The notes: generated by a model from the sequence alone, not told the origin. A stretch of DNA of 64,000 bases from Maribacter litopenaei (GCF_025244665.1 NZ_CP104205.1:3159001-3223000), one strand, 5' to 3'; positions 1 to 9,527 are shown, numbered from the stretch's first letter. A program made the numbers and translations.

Positions 1-1455
1 GGCCACATCGTTCAGCATACCCGCAATTTCCCCGTTCTTAATTTCATAGAATACCGTACCACCAAACTGGAAGTTGTATCGTTGCTGATCAATGGAATAG
101 GAACCACGACCCGCTATATAAATACCTTTTTCCACATCCTTTATCATATCCTTAATGGAATACTTTTCGGTTCCAGGTTCCAAGGATACATTGGGCATAC
201 GTTGAAACTGGACGTCGTTCCAACTCCGGGCATAGCAACATCCATGGGATTCGTTCTGATCAATGATGTTCACCTGATCGCGAATGGCCTGATAGTTCAC
301 CAAGGTACCGTTGCGAACCAAATCCCATTTTTTGGTCTTCACACCTTCATCGTCATAGCCAACTGCTCCCAAACTTCCTACTTGGGTCTTGTCCGCTACG
401 AGGTTTACGATCTTGCTTCCATAATTAAAATCACCCGATTTCCATTTATCCAAGGTAGCAAAACTGGTACCGGCGTAATTCGCCTCATATCCCAGGACAC
501 GGTCCAATTCCAATGGGTGGCCCACCGATTCGTGAATGGTCAACCCTAAGTGGTTGGGTTCCAGCACCAAATCATATTTTCCTGGATCTACAGATTTCGC
601 CGAAAGCATTTCCTTTGCCTGATTGGCCGCCTGTATGGCATCCTCAACGATGTCATAGCTCTTGCTGTACAAGGTAATTCCAGCAGGACCTTCCATCTTT
701 TCCGATGCGAGTCCGTCCATATATTCATATCCCATGCCCATAGGTGCGCTCATGGCTTGGCGCGTCTTGAATTTACCCGCTGCCCTATCTACGGCCGTTA
801 CACTAAAGGTTGGCCATATACGGTGTACGTCCTGATCTATATAAGAGCCATCGGTAGAGGCAAAATATTTTTGCTCGTTCACCATGAACAAGGCAGAGTT
901 CACAAAGTTGGCCCCATTCTCCATGGCGGCCGCATTCGCGCTCAACAACAGATCTACTTTTTCAGAAACCGGTACATCCTTAAAATCCTTGGTTAAGGGG
1001 GTCTTCCATGAAACTTCGCCATGGGCCTGTACAGGTGCCAATTTAACGGGTTCCTTTTGAATTTTGGAGTTGGCCTTGGCAATGGCTACAGCCTGTTGGG
1101 TGGCTTTTTGGATTCCATCCTCGGTCACATTATTGGTAGAGGCAAAACCCCAGGTTCCATTTGCGATTACCCGGATGCCAATACCAAAGGATTCGGTATT
1201 TACCACGTTTTGTACCTTATCCTCTCCGGTAAATACATACTGGTTAAGGTATCTACCAATACGGGCATCCGCATAGCTGGCCCCCAAGGATTTGGCCGTG
1301 TTCAGGGCCACATCTGCCATTTTCTTTTTCAGGACCACGTCCATCCCCGGTTCTAGCAGGGCTTCGGTTTCAATTACATTGCCCATCATGCTGGCTGGCA
1401 CCAATAAGGAGGCCGCCCCCATGCCGGACAACTGCACAAAGTTTCTTCGTTTCAT
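1..1455 (-). CDS. TldD/PmbA family metalloprotease, C-terminus beyond the window
   Basis: The reverse strand is open from an ATG at 1455 to the window edge (485 codons, no stop yet). The N-terminus KRRNFVQLSG followed by a hydrophobic stretch looks like a twin-arginine export signal, so the protein is probably exported folded. The HExxxH zinc motif of TldD proteases reads HESVGH at about residues 308-313, followed by PLELDRVLGYEANYAG, which is typical of the family. TldD/PmbA proteins are zinc proteases that degrade unfolded peptides or mature modified peptides. An exported version is common in Bacteroidota and its substrate is not known. The partner gene, often adjacent, would lie to the left of this window. 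Forward-strand open frames across 82-1486 are shadows of this gene. Confidence 0.9.
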   Translation of the reverse strand, partial: MKRRNFVQLSGMGAASLLVPASMMGNVIETEALLEPGMDVVLKKKMADVALNTAKSLGASYADARIGRYLNQYVFTGEDKVQNVVNTESFGIGIRVIANGTWGFASTNNVTEDGIQKATQQAVAIAKANSKIQKEPVKLAPVQAHGEVSWKTPLTKDFKDVPVSEKVDLLLSANAAAMENGANFVNSALFMVNEQKYFASTDGSYIDQDVHRIWPTFSVTAVDRAAGKFKTRQAMSAPMGMGYEYMDGLASEKMEGPAGITLYSKSYDIVEDAIQAANQAKEMLSAKSVDPGKYDLVLEPNHLGLTIHESVGHPLELDRVLGYEANYAGTSFATLDKWKSGDFNYGSKIVNLVADKTQVGSLGAVGYDDEGVKTKKWDLVRNGTLVNYQAIRDQVNIIDQNESHGCCYARSWNDVQFQRMPNVSLEPGTEKYSIKDMIKDVEKGIYIAGRGSYSIDQQRYNFQFGGTVFYEIKNGEIAGMLNDVA

Positions 1456-1610
1456 CTGTTCGAGTTATATTTTTTCTAGTCAGTAACCATTAAGCCCATA
1501 TTTTATAAAGGATTGGCCAGTAGGGCCTCACTTAACGATTAGCTTTAAAAATAGGGAATTATACATATAACTCCCATTCCTATTTAGATTTTATTAAGAA
1601 CATTTTATGA

Positions 1611-1644
1611 AATTCCCAATTTCTCCCAATCATTAATGGGAATT
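1611..1644. repeat. Inverted repeat in the gap between the tldD-like gene and tRNA-Phe
   Basis: AATTCCCA at 1611-1618 is repeated inverted as TGGGAATT at 1637-1644, giving 8-bp perfect arms around an 18-base loop. It sits about 160 bases upstream of the tldD-like start. It could be an operator or a structural element. Nothing else gene-like is visible from 1456 to 1758. Confidence 0.35.
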
Positions 1645-1758
1645 ATGGAAAAGGGTTGCTTTTTTGGCATTTAGGACGGTGCGCCCAGCAAAAAAGCCTC
1701 AAAACCGAGAAAATTGAAAGTACTTACAGAACAAAAGGATGCTTTTTTTGTTTTTTAG

Positions 1759-1789
1759 TTGGTATATGTGAAATTTGAAATTATATTTG
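1759..1789 (+). promoter_or_regulatory. Bacteroidota-type promoter for tRNA-Phe
   Basis: TTG at 1759-1761 (-33 element) is followed after 20 bases by TATATTTG at 1782-1789, a perfect match to the Bacteroidota -7 consensus TAnnTTTG. The predicted start of transcription is about 25-30 bases before the tRNA. Confidence 0.6.
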
Positions 1790-1798
1790 CAGCCGCAT

Positions 1799-1816
1799 TC
1801 CCGATAGCTATCGGGA
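1799..1816. repeat. Perfect 18-bp palindrome immediately before tRNA-Phe
   Basis: TCCCGATAGCTATCGGGA is a perfect palindrome ending three bases before the tRNA 5' end. In the precursor RNA it would form a hairpin of up to 9 bp minus the turn, next to the mature 5' end. From memory, sequences of this kind recur in flavobacterial genomes as short dispersed intergenic palindromes. No second copy was noticed in this window. Confidence 0.6.
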
Positions 1817-1819
1817 CTT

Positions 1820-1892
<73 letters not shown>

Positions 1893-1895
1893 CAT

Positions 1896-1927
1896 AAAAT
1901 CCTTACCGTTTGGTGAGGATTTTTTTG
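1896..1927 (+). terminator. Rho-independent terminator after tRNA-Phe
   Basis: An 11-bp stem, AAATCCTTACC pairing with GGTGAGGATTT around a GTTT loop (one G-T pair), runs straight into a T tract (1919-1927). It begins four bases after the tRNA. Confidence 0.85.
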
Positions 1928-1940
1928 TTTACTAAAGTTT

Positions 1941-3502
1941 TCAATCCCAAATCCGCATCACTTTACTTTCCATTAGGCTGTCTATTTTAAGTTCGGTGTC
2001 AGAAGTGTTTTCTAACCTAAGCTCAGTATAATCCCCGTTGGGAAAGATTTGGTTCGTCATCACATACTGGCCTTTGTTTAAAAAGATTTCCAAGGACGAA
2101 TGATCCAACAACATCTGAACTTCCATTTCTCCTTCGGGTATATTGGGAATGGGCATATGTTGGTTGCCAAGAACAAATTCGGGTTTAAAATCCACCTTTC
2201 CGATTTGGAGCGATCCAACAACAGCATTTTCTCCTGTTTGTTTAAGGTGATGACCAAACTGTCACCCTCCCCATTACTAAAAATCCATTTGGAATCGGTG
2301 GGATTCATCTTAAAACGAATCTCGGATTGGTTACCATACTTAAGGGCCACTTGGGTCTTCTGCATTGGTTTAAGGGCCACGGGTGTTTCTTCATAAGAAT
2401 GTTCCACAATCTTGTCAAAATTGGCAATAGGATAACTATACAATTCCACCTCGCCATTATTTTCATGAAGCGATAGGTTTCGGGGAATGGTGTTGGCACT
2501 TCGCCATACCTCGGTGGGTGTGTCCCGGGCATAGGCCCAATTGCTCATCCACCCTATAAATATTCGTTCGTTGTCCGGTACATTATTGTAGGTGACTCCG
2601 GCATAGTTATCCCGGCCCCAATCGACCCATTTGGCATCTTCTTGATTCGTTGTAAAAGTAGTTCCGTCAAAATCGCCCACAAAATATTGGGTACCGCTCC
2701 CACCGTTGGGCGCACCGGGATTGATGCTGATCAACAAGACCCATTTTTCGGTATCTGTGCCTTCCACCTTTAACTTAAACATGTCGGGGCATTCCCGGAC
2801 ACCGCCATGGGCACCTTTATCTTTACCAAATTCGCTGACCTTTTCCCATTCCCTTAAATTCTTGGATTGCCAAATCTGTAAATGATCCCCAGCGACCAAA
2901 AGCATGGTCCAGTTGTTTTTGAGTTCGTTCCAAAACACTTTGGAGTCCCTAAAATCGCGTATACCTTCATTTAGTATCACGGGATTGCCTTCATATTTTG
3001 TCCAGGTATCCCCATTATCCAAACTATAGGCAATGCCCTGTGTCTGAAAATTGTCCTCCCCCGCTTTTTCCCCGTCCATATTATGATAGGTGAAAATGGC
3101 AACCAAAGGAGGATTTTCTTCCGTTCCAAAACCGGATGTATTTTGATGGTCTACCACCGCAGAACCGGAAAAAATAAGTCCATGTTCATCAGGATATAGG
3201 GCAATCGGTTTGTGTTCCCAATGAATCAAGTCTTTACTGGTCGCATGGCCCCAATGCATCGGCCCCCGGACAATATCATCCGGATAATACTGATAGAACA
3301 AATGATACATTCCTTCGTGATATACCAATCCGTTTGGGTCGTTCATCCATTTTTCTTGAGGGGAAAAGTGATATTGGGGTCTGTAAGGTTCGGTATAATA
3401 GGAGGTAGCTTCAGGTTCCTCAACAGCGACTTTCTTTGGAACATCCTTGCAAGAGGAAAGAAGGATGAAAATAGTGCAGACCTTGACGGCAAATTTTAGC
3501 AT
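1941..3502 (-). CDS. GH32 family lipoprotein (levanase/fructan hydrolase), frameshifted
   Basis: Secreted glycoside hydrolase of family GH32, which cleaves beta-fructosides such as sucrose, levan or inulin. The N-terminus ends in the lipobox-like LLSSC, so it is probably a lipoprotein. Family motifs are clear: WMNDPNG with nucleophile Asp at about residue 55, RDSK at about 185-188 and ECPD with acid/base Glu at about 237. The C-terminal beta-sandwich includes DHSSLEIF. The frame breaks near 2195: one extra A in the GGAAAGGTGG run (coding strand) would join the 474-residue part to the last 84 residues. No SusC/SusD transporter is visible nearby, so this hydrolase is orphaned from a typical polysaccharide locus. 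Exact substrate not determinable. Confidence 0.9.
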
Positions 3503-3556
3503 TTCGGTAACGTTATTATAAGGTTAGTGGATAGAAACACCCACATCTAAAAATAC

Positions 3557-3564
3557 TACCTTTG
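3557..3564 (+). promoter_or_regulatory. Possible -7 promoter element before the rhodanese gene
   Basis: TACCTTTG matches TAnnTTTG and ends five bases before the preferred ATG at 3570, implying a leaderless or nearly leaderless transcript. No convincing -33 element was found, so this is weak. Confidence 0.3.
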
Positions 3565-3569
3565 TGGGG

Positions 3570-4082
3570 ATGACACAAAAAGTTTTATCCTTTCTATTTT
3601 TAATACTTACCCTCATTTTGTTCAGAAATTCGGCGATGGCACAACGTACCTTGGATAATACCCTAAAATTGTTGAATAAGGAGTCTGTCCCCTATATTCA
3701 ACCGGAAAATTTGGTAGTGGATGATTCCACTATTTTATTGGATGCTAGGGAACTAGATGAATTTAATGTAAGCCACTTAAAAAATGCTGTTTGGGTAGGT
3801 AACGGCGACTTTGATCCCTCTAAAGTACAGGAAACCTTACCCGATCAGGAAGCACCCATCGTTGTTTATTGCTCCATTGGTGTCCGCTCCGAGGATATAG
3901 GCGAAAGGTTACAAGAGTTGGGGTATACCAACGTAAAAAATCTCTATGGAGGCATTTTTGAATGGAAAAACAAGAACGGAACGGTATACAACTCACAGGG
4001 GGTTGAAACGGATAGTGTACATGCCTACAACCGCTTGTGGGGGAGATTATTGAAAAAAGGCATTAAGGTTTATGAACCTTGA
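3570..4082 (+). CDS. Exported rhodanese-like domain protein
   Basis: 170 residues from ATG 3570 (a GTG at 3564 would add two). The N-terminus has a Sec signal peptide of about 25 residues ending in SAMA. One rhodanese domain follows, with the active-site loop VVYCSIGVRSE (Cys at about residue 91), so sulfurtransferase or related anion-binding chemistry is possible. A length of 170 fits a single-domain exported rhodanese. It begins a same-strand run with a TIGR04282 glycosyltransferase, a purine nucleoside phosphorylase and a TIGR04283 glycosyltransferase, a set I associate with arsenosugar synthesis. A role for rhodanese there is inference only. Confidence 0.88.
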   Translation: MTQKVLSFLFLILTLILFRNSAMAQRTLDNTLKLLNKESVPYIQPENLVVDDSTILLDARELDEFNVSHLKNAVWVGNGDFDPSKVQETLPDQEAPIVVYCSIGVRSEDIGERLQELGYTNVKNLYGGIFEWKNKNGTVYNSQGVETDSVHAYNRLWGRLLKKGIKVYEP

Positions 4083-4137
4083 ACGACCTATGAAGGACCA
4101 TCACTATTTGTTTAAAAAAGTCAAACGCCTCTGACCC

Positions 4138-4809
4138 TTGGGAATCTTACAGAACAACAAAAACGAAAAGGACGAAAAAACGATTGATTTCACTTTGGCA
4201 AGTTCTAAAAACCTATTGTTGATTTTTACAAGAAATCCGGAGCTAGGTAAGGGTAAAAGAAGATTGGCGGCCAAAGTTGGGGATCAAGCGGCCTTGGATA
4301 TTTACAACTTTCTTTTGGATCATACTGTAAAGATTACATCGGGTTTATACGCTGATAAGACTGTCTACTACTCGGATGAAATTTGGGAACAGGATAAATG
4401 GGACAACAAGAAATATGATAAAAAATTACAGACAGGGGAAGATTTAGGTGCCCGGATGCTCAATGCCTTTCAGGACGGCTTTAGCCGAGGGTATGAAAGA
4501 ATCATCATCATTGGAAGTGATTTATATGATTTGTCCCAAGAAGATTTGGAAGAGGGCTTTAAGGTACTCGCCCAAAACGATTTTGTCATAGGCCCTGCTG
4601 AGGATGGTGGCTATTATTTGTTGGGCATGAAACAACTAAAACCTGAACTTTTTAAGAATAAGGATTGGGGAACAGAAAGCGTATTAGAAGCCACGCTATC
4701 CGATTTAAAAGATGAAAAAAAAGTACTTTTAGAGCTTAGAAACGATGTAGATTATTACGAGGACATAAAGGACATTCCGGCCTTTGCCCCATTTTTAAAG
4801 AATATATAA
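4138..4809 (+). CDS. TIGR04282-type glycosyltransferase (DUF2064)
   Basis: 223-residue nucleotidyl/glycosyl-transferase-like protein of the DUF2064 group, named in NCBI families as an arsenosugar-biosynthesis glycosyltransferase (TIGR04282). The N-terminal LLLIFTRNPELGKGKRRLA is the family signature, GSDLYDLS is the metal-binding region, and GPAEDGGYYLLG is the conserved C-terminal segment. The family usually reads GKxKTRLA; here it is GKGKRRLA, a small departure at a basic loop. No ATG is in frame near the start, so TTG at 4138 is used. Translation may equally start further in, at about SSKNLLL. The stop precedes the phosphorylase ATG by two bases, so the two are co-transcribed. Confidence 0.85.
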   Translation: MGILQNNKNEKDEKTIDFTLASSKNLLLIFTRNPELGKGKRRLAAKVGDQAALDIYNFLLDHTVKITSGLYADKTVYYSDEIWEQDKWDNKKYDKKLQTGEDLGARMLNAFQDGFSRGYERIIIIGSDLYDLSQEDLEEGFKVLAQNDFVIGPAEDGGYYLLGMKQLKPELFKNKDWGTESVLEATLSDLKDEKKVLLELRNDVDYYEDIKDIPAFAPFLKNI

Positions 4810-4811
4810 GC

Positions 4812-5626
4812 ATGCAAAAAAAACAGTTGGAAGAATCGGTAGCGCACTTAAAATCAAAGGGATTCGACGCTCCTGAAATTGGTATTGTTACGGGTACCGG
4901 TTTGGGAAAATTGGTGGATGATATACAGGACCCCATTGAGGCCCATTACAATCATATCCCCTTCTTTCCCTTGGCCACAGTCGAGTTCCATACAGGTAAG
5001 TTGGTGTACGGAATATAGAGGATAAAAAAGTAGTGGTCATGCAGGGCCGTTTTCATCTTTATGAGGGATACGATTTCTTGGACATCACCTATCCCATCAG
5101 GGTCATGCACATGCTGGGTATTTCAAAGCTATTTATTTCCAATGCTGCCGGGGCCATCAATCTGGATTTTCAGAAAGGCGACATGATGTTGATCGAAGAC
5201 CATATCAACTTACAAGGAGGATCTCCCCTAGCCTTTAAGAACGTAGCCGAATTTGGATCCCGTTTTGTGGACATGTCCGAACCATACAATAAGGAGATGC
5301 GTCAGAAATTGATGAATATTTCCAAAGAACAGGGGATTTCCCTAAAATGCGGTGTGTACGCCTCTGTCGTAGGTCCTCAGCTGGAAACCAAAGCTGAATA
5401 TCGCATGTTGAAAATCTTGGGCGCCGATGCCGTAGGAATGAGCACCGTTCCGGAGGTTATTGTGGCCAACCATTTGGAACTCCCTATTGTGGCGGTATCG
5501 GTGCTGACCGATGAATGCGACCCCGACCATTTGGAACCGGTGAATATTGCGGAAATCATAGCCATTGCCGAGGCGACCGAACCCAAAATGGTAAAGCTGT
5601 TCCGAGAACTCATCAAGCAATTATAG
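4812..5626 (+). CDS. Purine nucleoside phosphorylase (PNP-I), frameshifted
   Basis: Cleaves purine nucleosides with phosphate to the base and ribose-1-phosphate. Class I trimeric PNP signatures include VTGTGLG near the N-terminus, VVMQGRFHLYEGY, SNAAGAIN, a central GVYASVVGPQLETKAEYRM and GMSTVPEVIVA. Total length of about 270 residues is normal. The frame breaks near 5015: GGAATATAGAGG needs one more A (GGA AAT ATA GAG) to join YG to NIEDKKVVVM. It sits between TIGR04282 and TIGR04283 glycosyltransferases. In the arsenosugar setting it may release adenine from an arsenical nucleoside, which is inference; ordinary purine salvage is equally possible. Confidence 0.92.
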
Positions 5627-5657
5627 GTAGGCCTTCCGAGAGAATTTTAAAGATTAA

Positions 5658-6362
5658 ATGCCCAGTAAACTACACCATATTAGTATTATCATCCCTGTAT
5701 TGAACGAGGAAGATTATATTCAAAGGGTATTGGCCAAAATTTCCGAGAATTCGACCTCAACCCAAATAAAGGAGCTTTTGGTGGTGGATGGGGGTAGCAC
5801 GGATCAAACCGTTTCAATGGCCAAACAATTTGGGGCCAAGGTTATCTCCGGTCCAAAAGGACGTGCCAAACAAATGAACTTAGGGGCAAAACATGTCCAA
5901 GGCGATATTTTGTATTTTCTACATGTAGATAGCCTTCCTCCACCAGGCTTCGATACACAGATTTTAGAAAACTTTGAAAAGGGAATACAAGCAGGTTGTT
6001 TCCGATTGAAATTTGACACCCCTAGTTATTTTCTCCGGTTTTTTGCTTGGTGTACCAAAATAAACCAGCCTATCTGCCGGGGTGGAGATCAATCGCTTTT
6101 CGTGGGCAGGGAACTCTTCGAATCCCTTGAAGGATTTGACGAAGATTATCTAGTGTATGAGGATAATGAGTTTATCAGGCGTTTATACAAAAAGACGCAC
6201 TTTAAGATCATCAACGATTTTGTGGAAACTTCGGCAAGAAGGTATATGCAAATCGGAATGGTTACCTTACAATATCACTTCGCTATCATTCATTTAAAAT
6301 ATTATTTGGGAAGGGGCCCGGAATCCATGTACCAATATTACAGGAAGAATATCGCCTTGTAG
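5658..6362 (+). CDS. TIGR04283-type GT2 glycosyltransferase
   Basis: 234-residue GT2-fold glycosyltransferase. The family signature is easy to see: IIIPVLNEE, VVDGGSTDQT at about 42-51, GRAKQMNLGA, HVDSLPP (the DxD-like metal site), CRGGDQ and VYEDNEFI. This is the TIGR04283 group, labelled arsenosugar biosynthesis glycosyltransferase in NCBI families. It starts with ATG 31 bases after the phosphorylase stop and is the last gene of the rightward run. The next gene is convergent and its stop abuts this one directly. Neither an arsenite methyltransferase (ArsM) nor the radical SAM ArsS is present in the window. Confidence 0.88.
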   Translation: MPSKLHHISIIIPVLNEEDYIQRVLAKISENSTSTQIKELLVVDGGSTDQTVSMAKQFGAKVISGPKGRAKQMNLGAKHVQGDILYFLHVDSLPPPGFDTQILENFEKGIQAGCFRLKFDTPSYFLRFFAWCTKINQPICRGGDQSLFVGRELFESLEGFDEDYLVYEDNEFIRRLYKKTHFKIINDFVETSARRYMQIGMVTLQYHFAIIHLKYYLGRGPESMYQYYRKNIAL

Positions 6363-7400
6363 TTATCGTTCCTCATAATCGAGAATCACGCCTTCTGAAA
6401 TCCATTTGGCCAATGCCTGCCTGTTGTCCGGATCCAATATGCGTCGCTGATCCTTTTCATTACGAATGTTCCCGATTTCGATAAAGGTCATGGCGGGGTG
6501 TGTTTTTTTGACCAAAAAGAGAGATGTACGATCTTCAAAGGTACCTGAGTAGTTGCGGTTGGGCTGGTACTGTTTGTATTTTGCCTCGAAGGTCGTATGT
6601 ATACTTTCGGCCAACCGTTTTCCATTTTTACTTTTTTCATGATGGTAGAAAAAGACATCTATGTTCTGCCCCTCACTCCTACTGTCTACATGGGTCACGA
6701 TCAATCGCTGATACGCTCCTTTGTTCTTTTTGTACAGGTCGTTTACGATATCCACGCGTTGTTGTAATCGATCCAATTGGTTCAAAGGAATTTCGATATC
6801 GGGATAAGCGACCTCGTCCCGGTCCATTTCTAAAATCCGCTCCTCTCGAATACCATCGTTTTCATCCCGAATAATTATATAGACCGTAGCGCCGTGAGCC
6901 AAAAGCTCCTTGGCCAAGCGCAAGGTAATGTCGTAAGCGTATTCATCTTCGGAAATAGACTTACCCGCATAGACGGCCATGGCGCCAGGGTCGCGGCCCC
7001 CATGACCTGAGACCAAATAGTAAATCGCTCCTTTTAATCGCTCACTTTTGGAAAGTACCGTTTTGTGATCCTCACCAAAAATCTCGTAGGTTGTGGCCGC
7101 TACCTCCTTCACCTCCTTGGCCTGCTTTTGTATGGAATCCACCACGGGCACCGTATCCAGTTCTATTTTTGGAATCACATAGGTCCTACCTTCCAAGAGG
7201 TGAACACTGTCCCGTAAGTTATCCAAATTGATATCGATGAACTCACGGTAATACTCATATGGGTTTACCCCATGCTTCCTCAAAAGGGAATAAATACCAT
7301 CTCCCTTTTCAGCAGTTACAGTCGCCAAGGTATCTTGCCCATGCAAAAGAAAACTTTGGGCATAGCATAAAAAAACAAATAAGAAAGCGTTGCGCACCAT
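6363..7400 (-). CDS. N-acetylmuramoyl-L-alanine amidase (Amidase_3) with LysM-like N-terminus
   Basis: Zinc amidase that cuts the peptide stem from peptidoglycan glycan. ATG 7400 is preferred because it gives a clean signal peptide (MVRNAFLFVFLCYAQ); the frame is open up to an ATG at 7460. After a LysM-like segment (KGDGIYSLLRKHGVNPYEYY), the catalytic domain carries the Amidase_3 ligands: His of SGHGGRDPGA, Glu of EDEYAYD, His of VTHVDSRSEGQN and the final catalytic Glu of FIEIGNIRN. It lies directly downstream of a diverged paralog on the same strand and probably shares its transcript. All key residues are present, so this copy should be active in the periplasm. Confidence 0.9.
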   Translation of the reverse strand: MVRNAFLFVFLCYAQSFLLHGQDTLATVTAEKGDGIYSLLRKHGVNPYEYYREFIDINLDNLRDSVHLLEGRTYVIPKIELDTVPVVDSIQKQAKEVKEVAATTYEIFGEDHKTVLSKSERLKGAIYYLVSGHGGRDPGAMAVYAGKSISEDEYAYDITLRLAKELLAHGATVYIIIRDENDGIREERILEMDRDEVAYPDIEIPLNQLDRLQQRVDIVNDLYKKNKGAYQRLIVTHVDSRSEGQNIDVFFYHHEKSKNGKRLAESIHTTFEAKYKQYQPNRNYSGTFEDRTSLFLVKKTHPAMTFIEIGNIRNEKDQRRILDPDNRQALAKWISEGVILDYEER

Positions 7401-7449
7401 ACCTTTTCCAAAATCAAAGTTCATGCCGAATAATCCCATAAAAAAGGCA

Positions 7450-8407
7450 CTAATTTTCAAGGTTCAAATGAGAGTAGTCCTGTAGTATACCATCGTTCAA
7501 TAAACCGGCCAAGGGTTTCTTTTCGGCTTTTAGGTTAAAGCCAGGACTCTTCGGATCTGAGGCATCGCTAAAATTCAAAATGATGACCGGCGGAACCAAA
7601 TTATTGGCCAAGTATACACTTGCCTCATCCTTAAACGCATTGGTTTCCTTTTGAACCTTGCCAGGTATTTTTGCGTTTTTTCGCAGTACCTCATGTAAGA
7701 CAGAAGCGAATTGTTGCCCTTCTCTACTTTTGGCATTATGACGTACGCTCAGGGTAGTATTTTGCCCTTTTGTTGCGTTATCCTCGAGTAGGATCACTCG
7801 CTGATAGCTCCCATTGTGCCTCAAATATTTTTTGTTGATGACACTGGAGTAATTTCCGTAGACTTCCCTTTTAGCAGCTAAAGAAAGGGAATCAGAGGAA
7901 TAACCATCCATATCCGCATTTTCTAGAACATATACCCTAGCTCCTTTTACCATTAAATCCTTTGCCAGTTGGTTCGTTACCTCGTCAAACCGTTTTTTAG
8001 AGTCCGCCCCGCCGGAATGAACAAAATAATACACAGAATTTTGTAAGGAAGTATCCTTTATACTTAAAAGTGACAATTGGGTTTCGTCATAAATGGGTTC
8101 TTCCACATTAGTGTCAACCACTATACGGGTTCCTGTAACCCGAAAGGAATCAGGGGCATCTCGGAAGCATATATTCCTTTCCTACAATCAGTTCGCTACC
8201 ATTTTTGATATTATCTCCGTTCAACACCAAGAATTGCTCATAATATTTAATGGGATGTATTCCAGATTTCCTCAAAACGGAAAATATACCATCGCCCGTT
8301 TTTGCCACAATAGTATTTGGGCTTGTTTGACCTGTGGATGAAAAAAAAGTCAGAAATAAACCGAGAAGTACTGTTCTAAATAAAGAGGTAGAGGTATAGT
8401 TGCGCAT
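7450..8407 (-). CDS. Amidase_3 paralog lacking catalytic residues, frameshifted
   Basis: Paralog of the amidase downstream with the same plan: signal peptide (MRNYTSTSLFRTVLLGLFLTF), LysM-like segment KTGDGIFSVLRKSGIHPIKYY, then an amidase-like domain. The zinc site is not conserved. HSGGADSKKR replaces SGHGGRDPGA, the second His motif VTHVDSR reads LLEDNAT, and the final Glu segment is IILNFSDAS. It is therefore probably a pseudoenzyme, perhaps a peptidoglycan-binding or amidase-controlling partner (inference). The frame changes near 8150, where one base too many (or two missing) separates YMLP from DAPDSFRV. ATG 8407 gives the best signal peptide. Its stop lies close to the start region of the active paralog. 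Confidence 0.8.
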
Positions 8408-8520
8408 GCCGATAGTGTTCCTGCTACAAAGATTATCAAAAATAATAGCCTTGTCAAAGCAGCAGGGCAACTTATTTTTAAACAAGTTGGTATATATAAA
8501 CTATTGATTTACAAAGTGAG

Positions 8521-9527
8521 CTAATCCTTGTGCAACTTATAGTAATTGGCAATGATAGTCCGGGAGGGTTTGTTACGGGGCGTGAACCTATTATCCTTAT
8601 CGCCACCGGAACGGTCATGCTGTATAAACCATTTCCAAACGAAGCCTCCAGCAAACCAATCCTCACCCCAAAACTCCTCAAAAATAGCTCTTTTAGCATT
8701 GGACTGCCCCTCCATATTCACCCCTTCTTCTGTACGATCCACCAACCAGGGCTTTTTGGCAGTATAATCCATACTTCTGTAACCGTATTCCGTAAAAAGA
8801 ACCGGCTTTGAGGTCTGAAGGGCCAAATCCGCTATTTTTTGTTTCCATGGCTTCCAACCCTCTTTCAATTCCGTAACTGTTGGGGTTTTGGATTCGGATA
8901 AGGGAAAGTAAGCATCTATGCCAATGAAATCCAATTGTTTCCAAAAGGGGGTTCGGAATATTCGTCCCAATTGGCCGCATAGGTAAGTTTACCGGAATAT
9001 ATTTTACGGATTTTGGCTATCAGTTCGTTCCAATATTCCGGACGGTTTTTTACAAAGGATTCCAATTCCGTACCGATACAAAAAATAGGGGCCTTGGTTT
9101 CTTCTGCCAATTCCGCATAGTTCAGAATGAATTTATCATAGGAATCCTCCAATACGTTCCAATCTTCGGGCGATGCCATTTTTATGGTGCCGGTAAACTG
9201 TCCTCCCCCAATCCAGATTTGCGGCTTCACCATGACCTGAATGCCATTCTTTTTTAAAAGCTCAATATATTGTTTGGCACCCTTTCCGGTTTCCCCAAAC
9301 CACTGCCTCTCCGTATCGAATATAATGGTAGGCGAAGCTACATCTCGGATAAAGCCAAATGGCATCACCGAGGCACTATTGGCATAGATCTTCATGAGCT
9401 CGTCCACATGGGGCTGGGCCGCTTCCTCACGAGAGGCCACAAAACTTACCCCGTTCAATTTTTTCTGTGCCTCACCGCTGCAACAGAATTGTAGAAAGCA
9501 CAGCACTAATAGTCCTAAGTTCCTCAT
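8521..9527 (-). CDS. GH113-like glycoside hydrolase lipoprotein, frameshifted
   Basis: TIM-barrel glycosidase of about 335 residues resembling family GH113 (beta-mannanases and relatives). An N-terminal signal ending LQFCCSG suggests a lipoprotein. The likely acid/base is Glu in IGTELESF (about residue 154) and the nucleophile is Glu in LFTEYGYRS. DFIGIDAYFPL and FVWKWF are further family landmarks. The frame breaks near 8950: the C run in GAACCCCCTTTTGG is one base short, after which PFWKQLDFIGIDAY continues. Family assignment is from motif memory, so another clan GH-A family is possible. It is a lone gene, divergent from the oxidoreductase at 9762. Confidence 0.72.

Noticed and set aside
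82..1486. Several forward-strand open frames of 60-155 codons
   Set aside because: They have no recognisable protein motifs and lie exactly over the reverse-strand TldD gene, which has HESVGH and a full family pattern.
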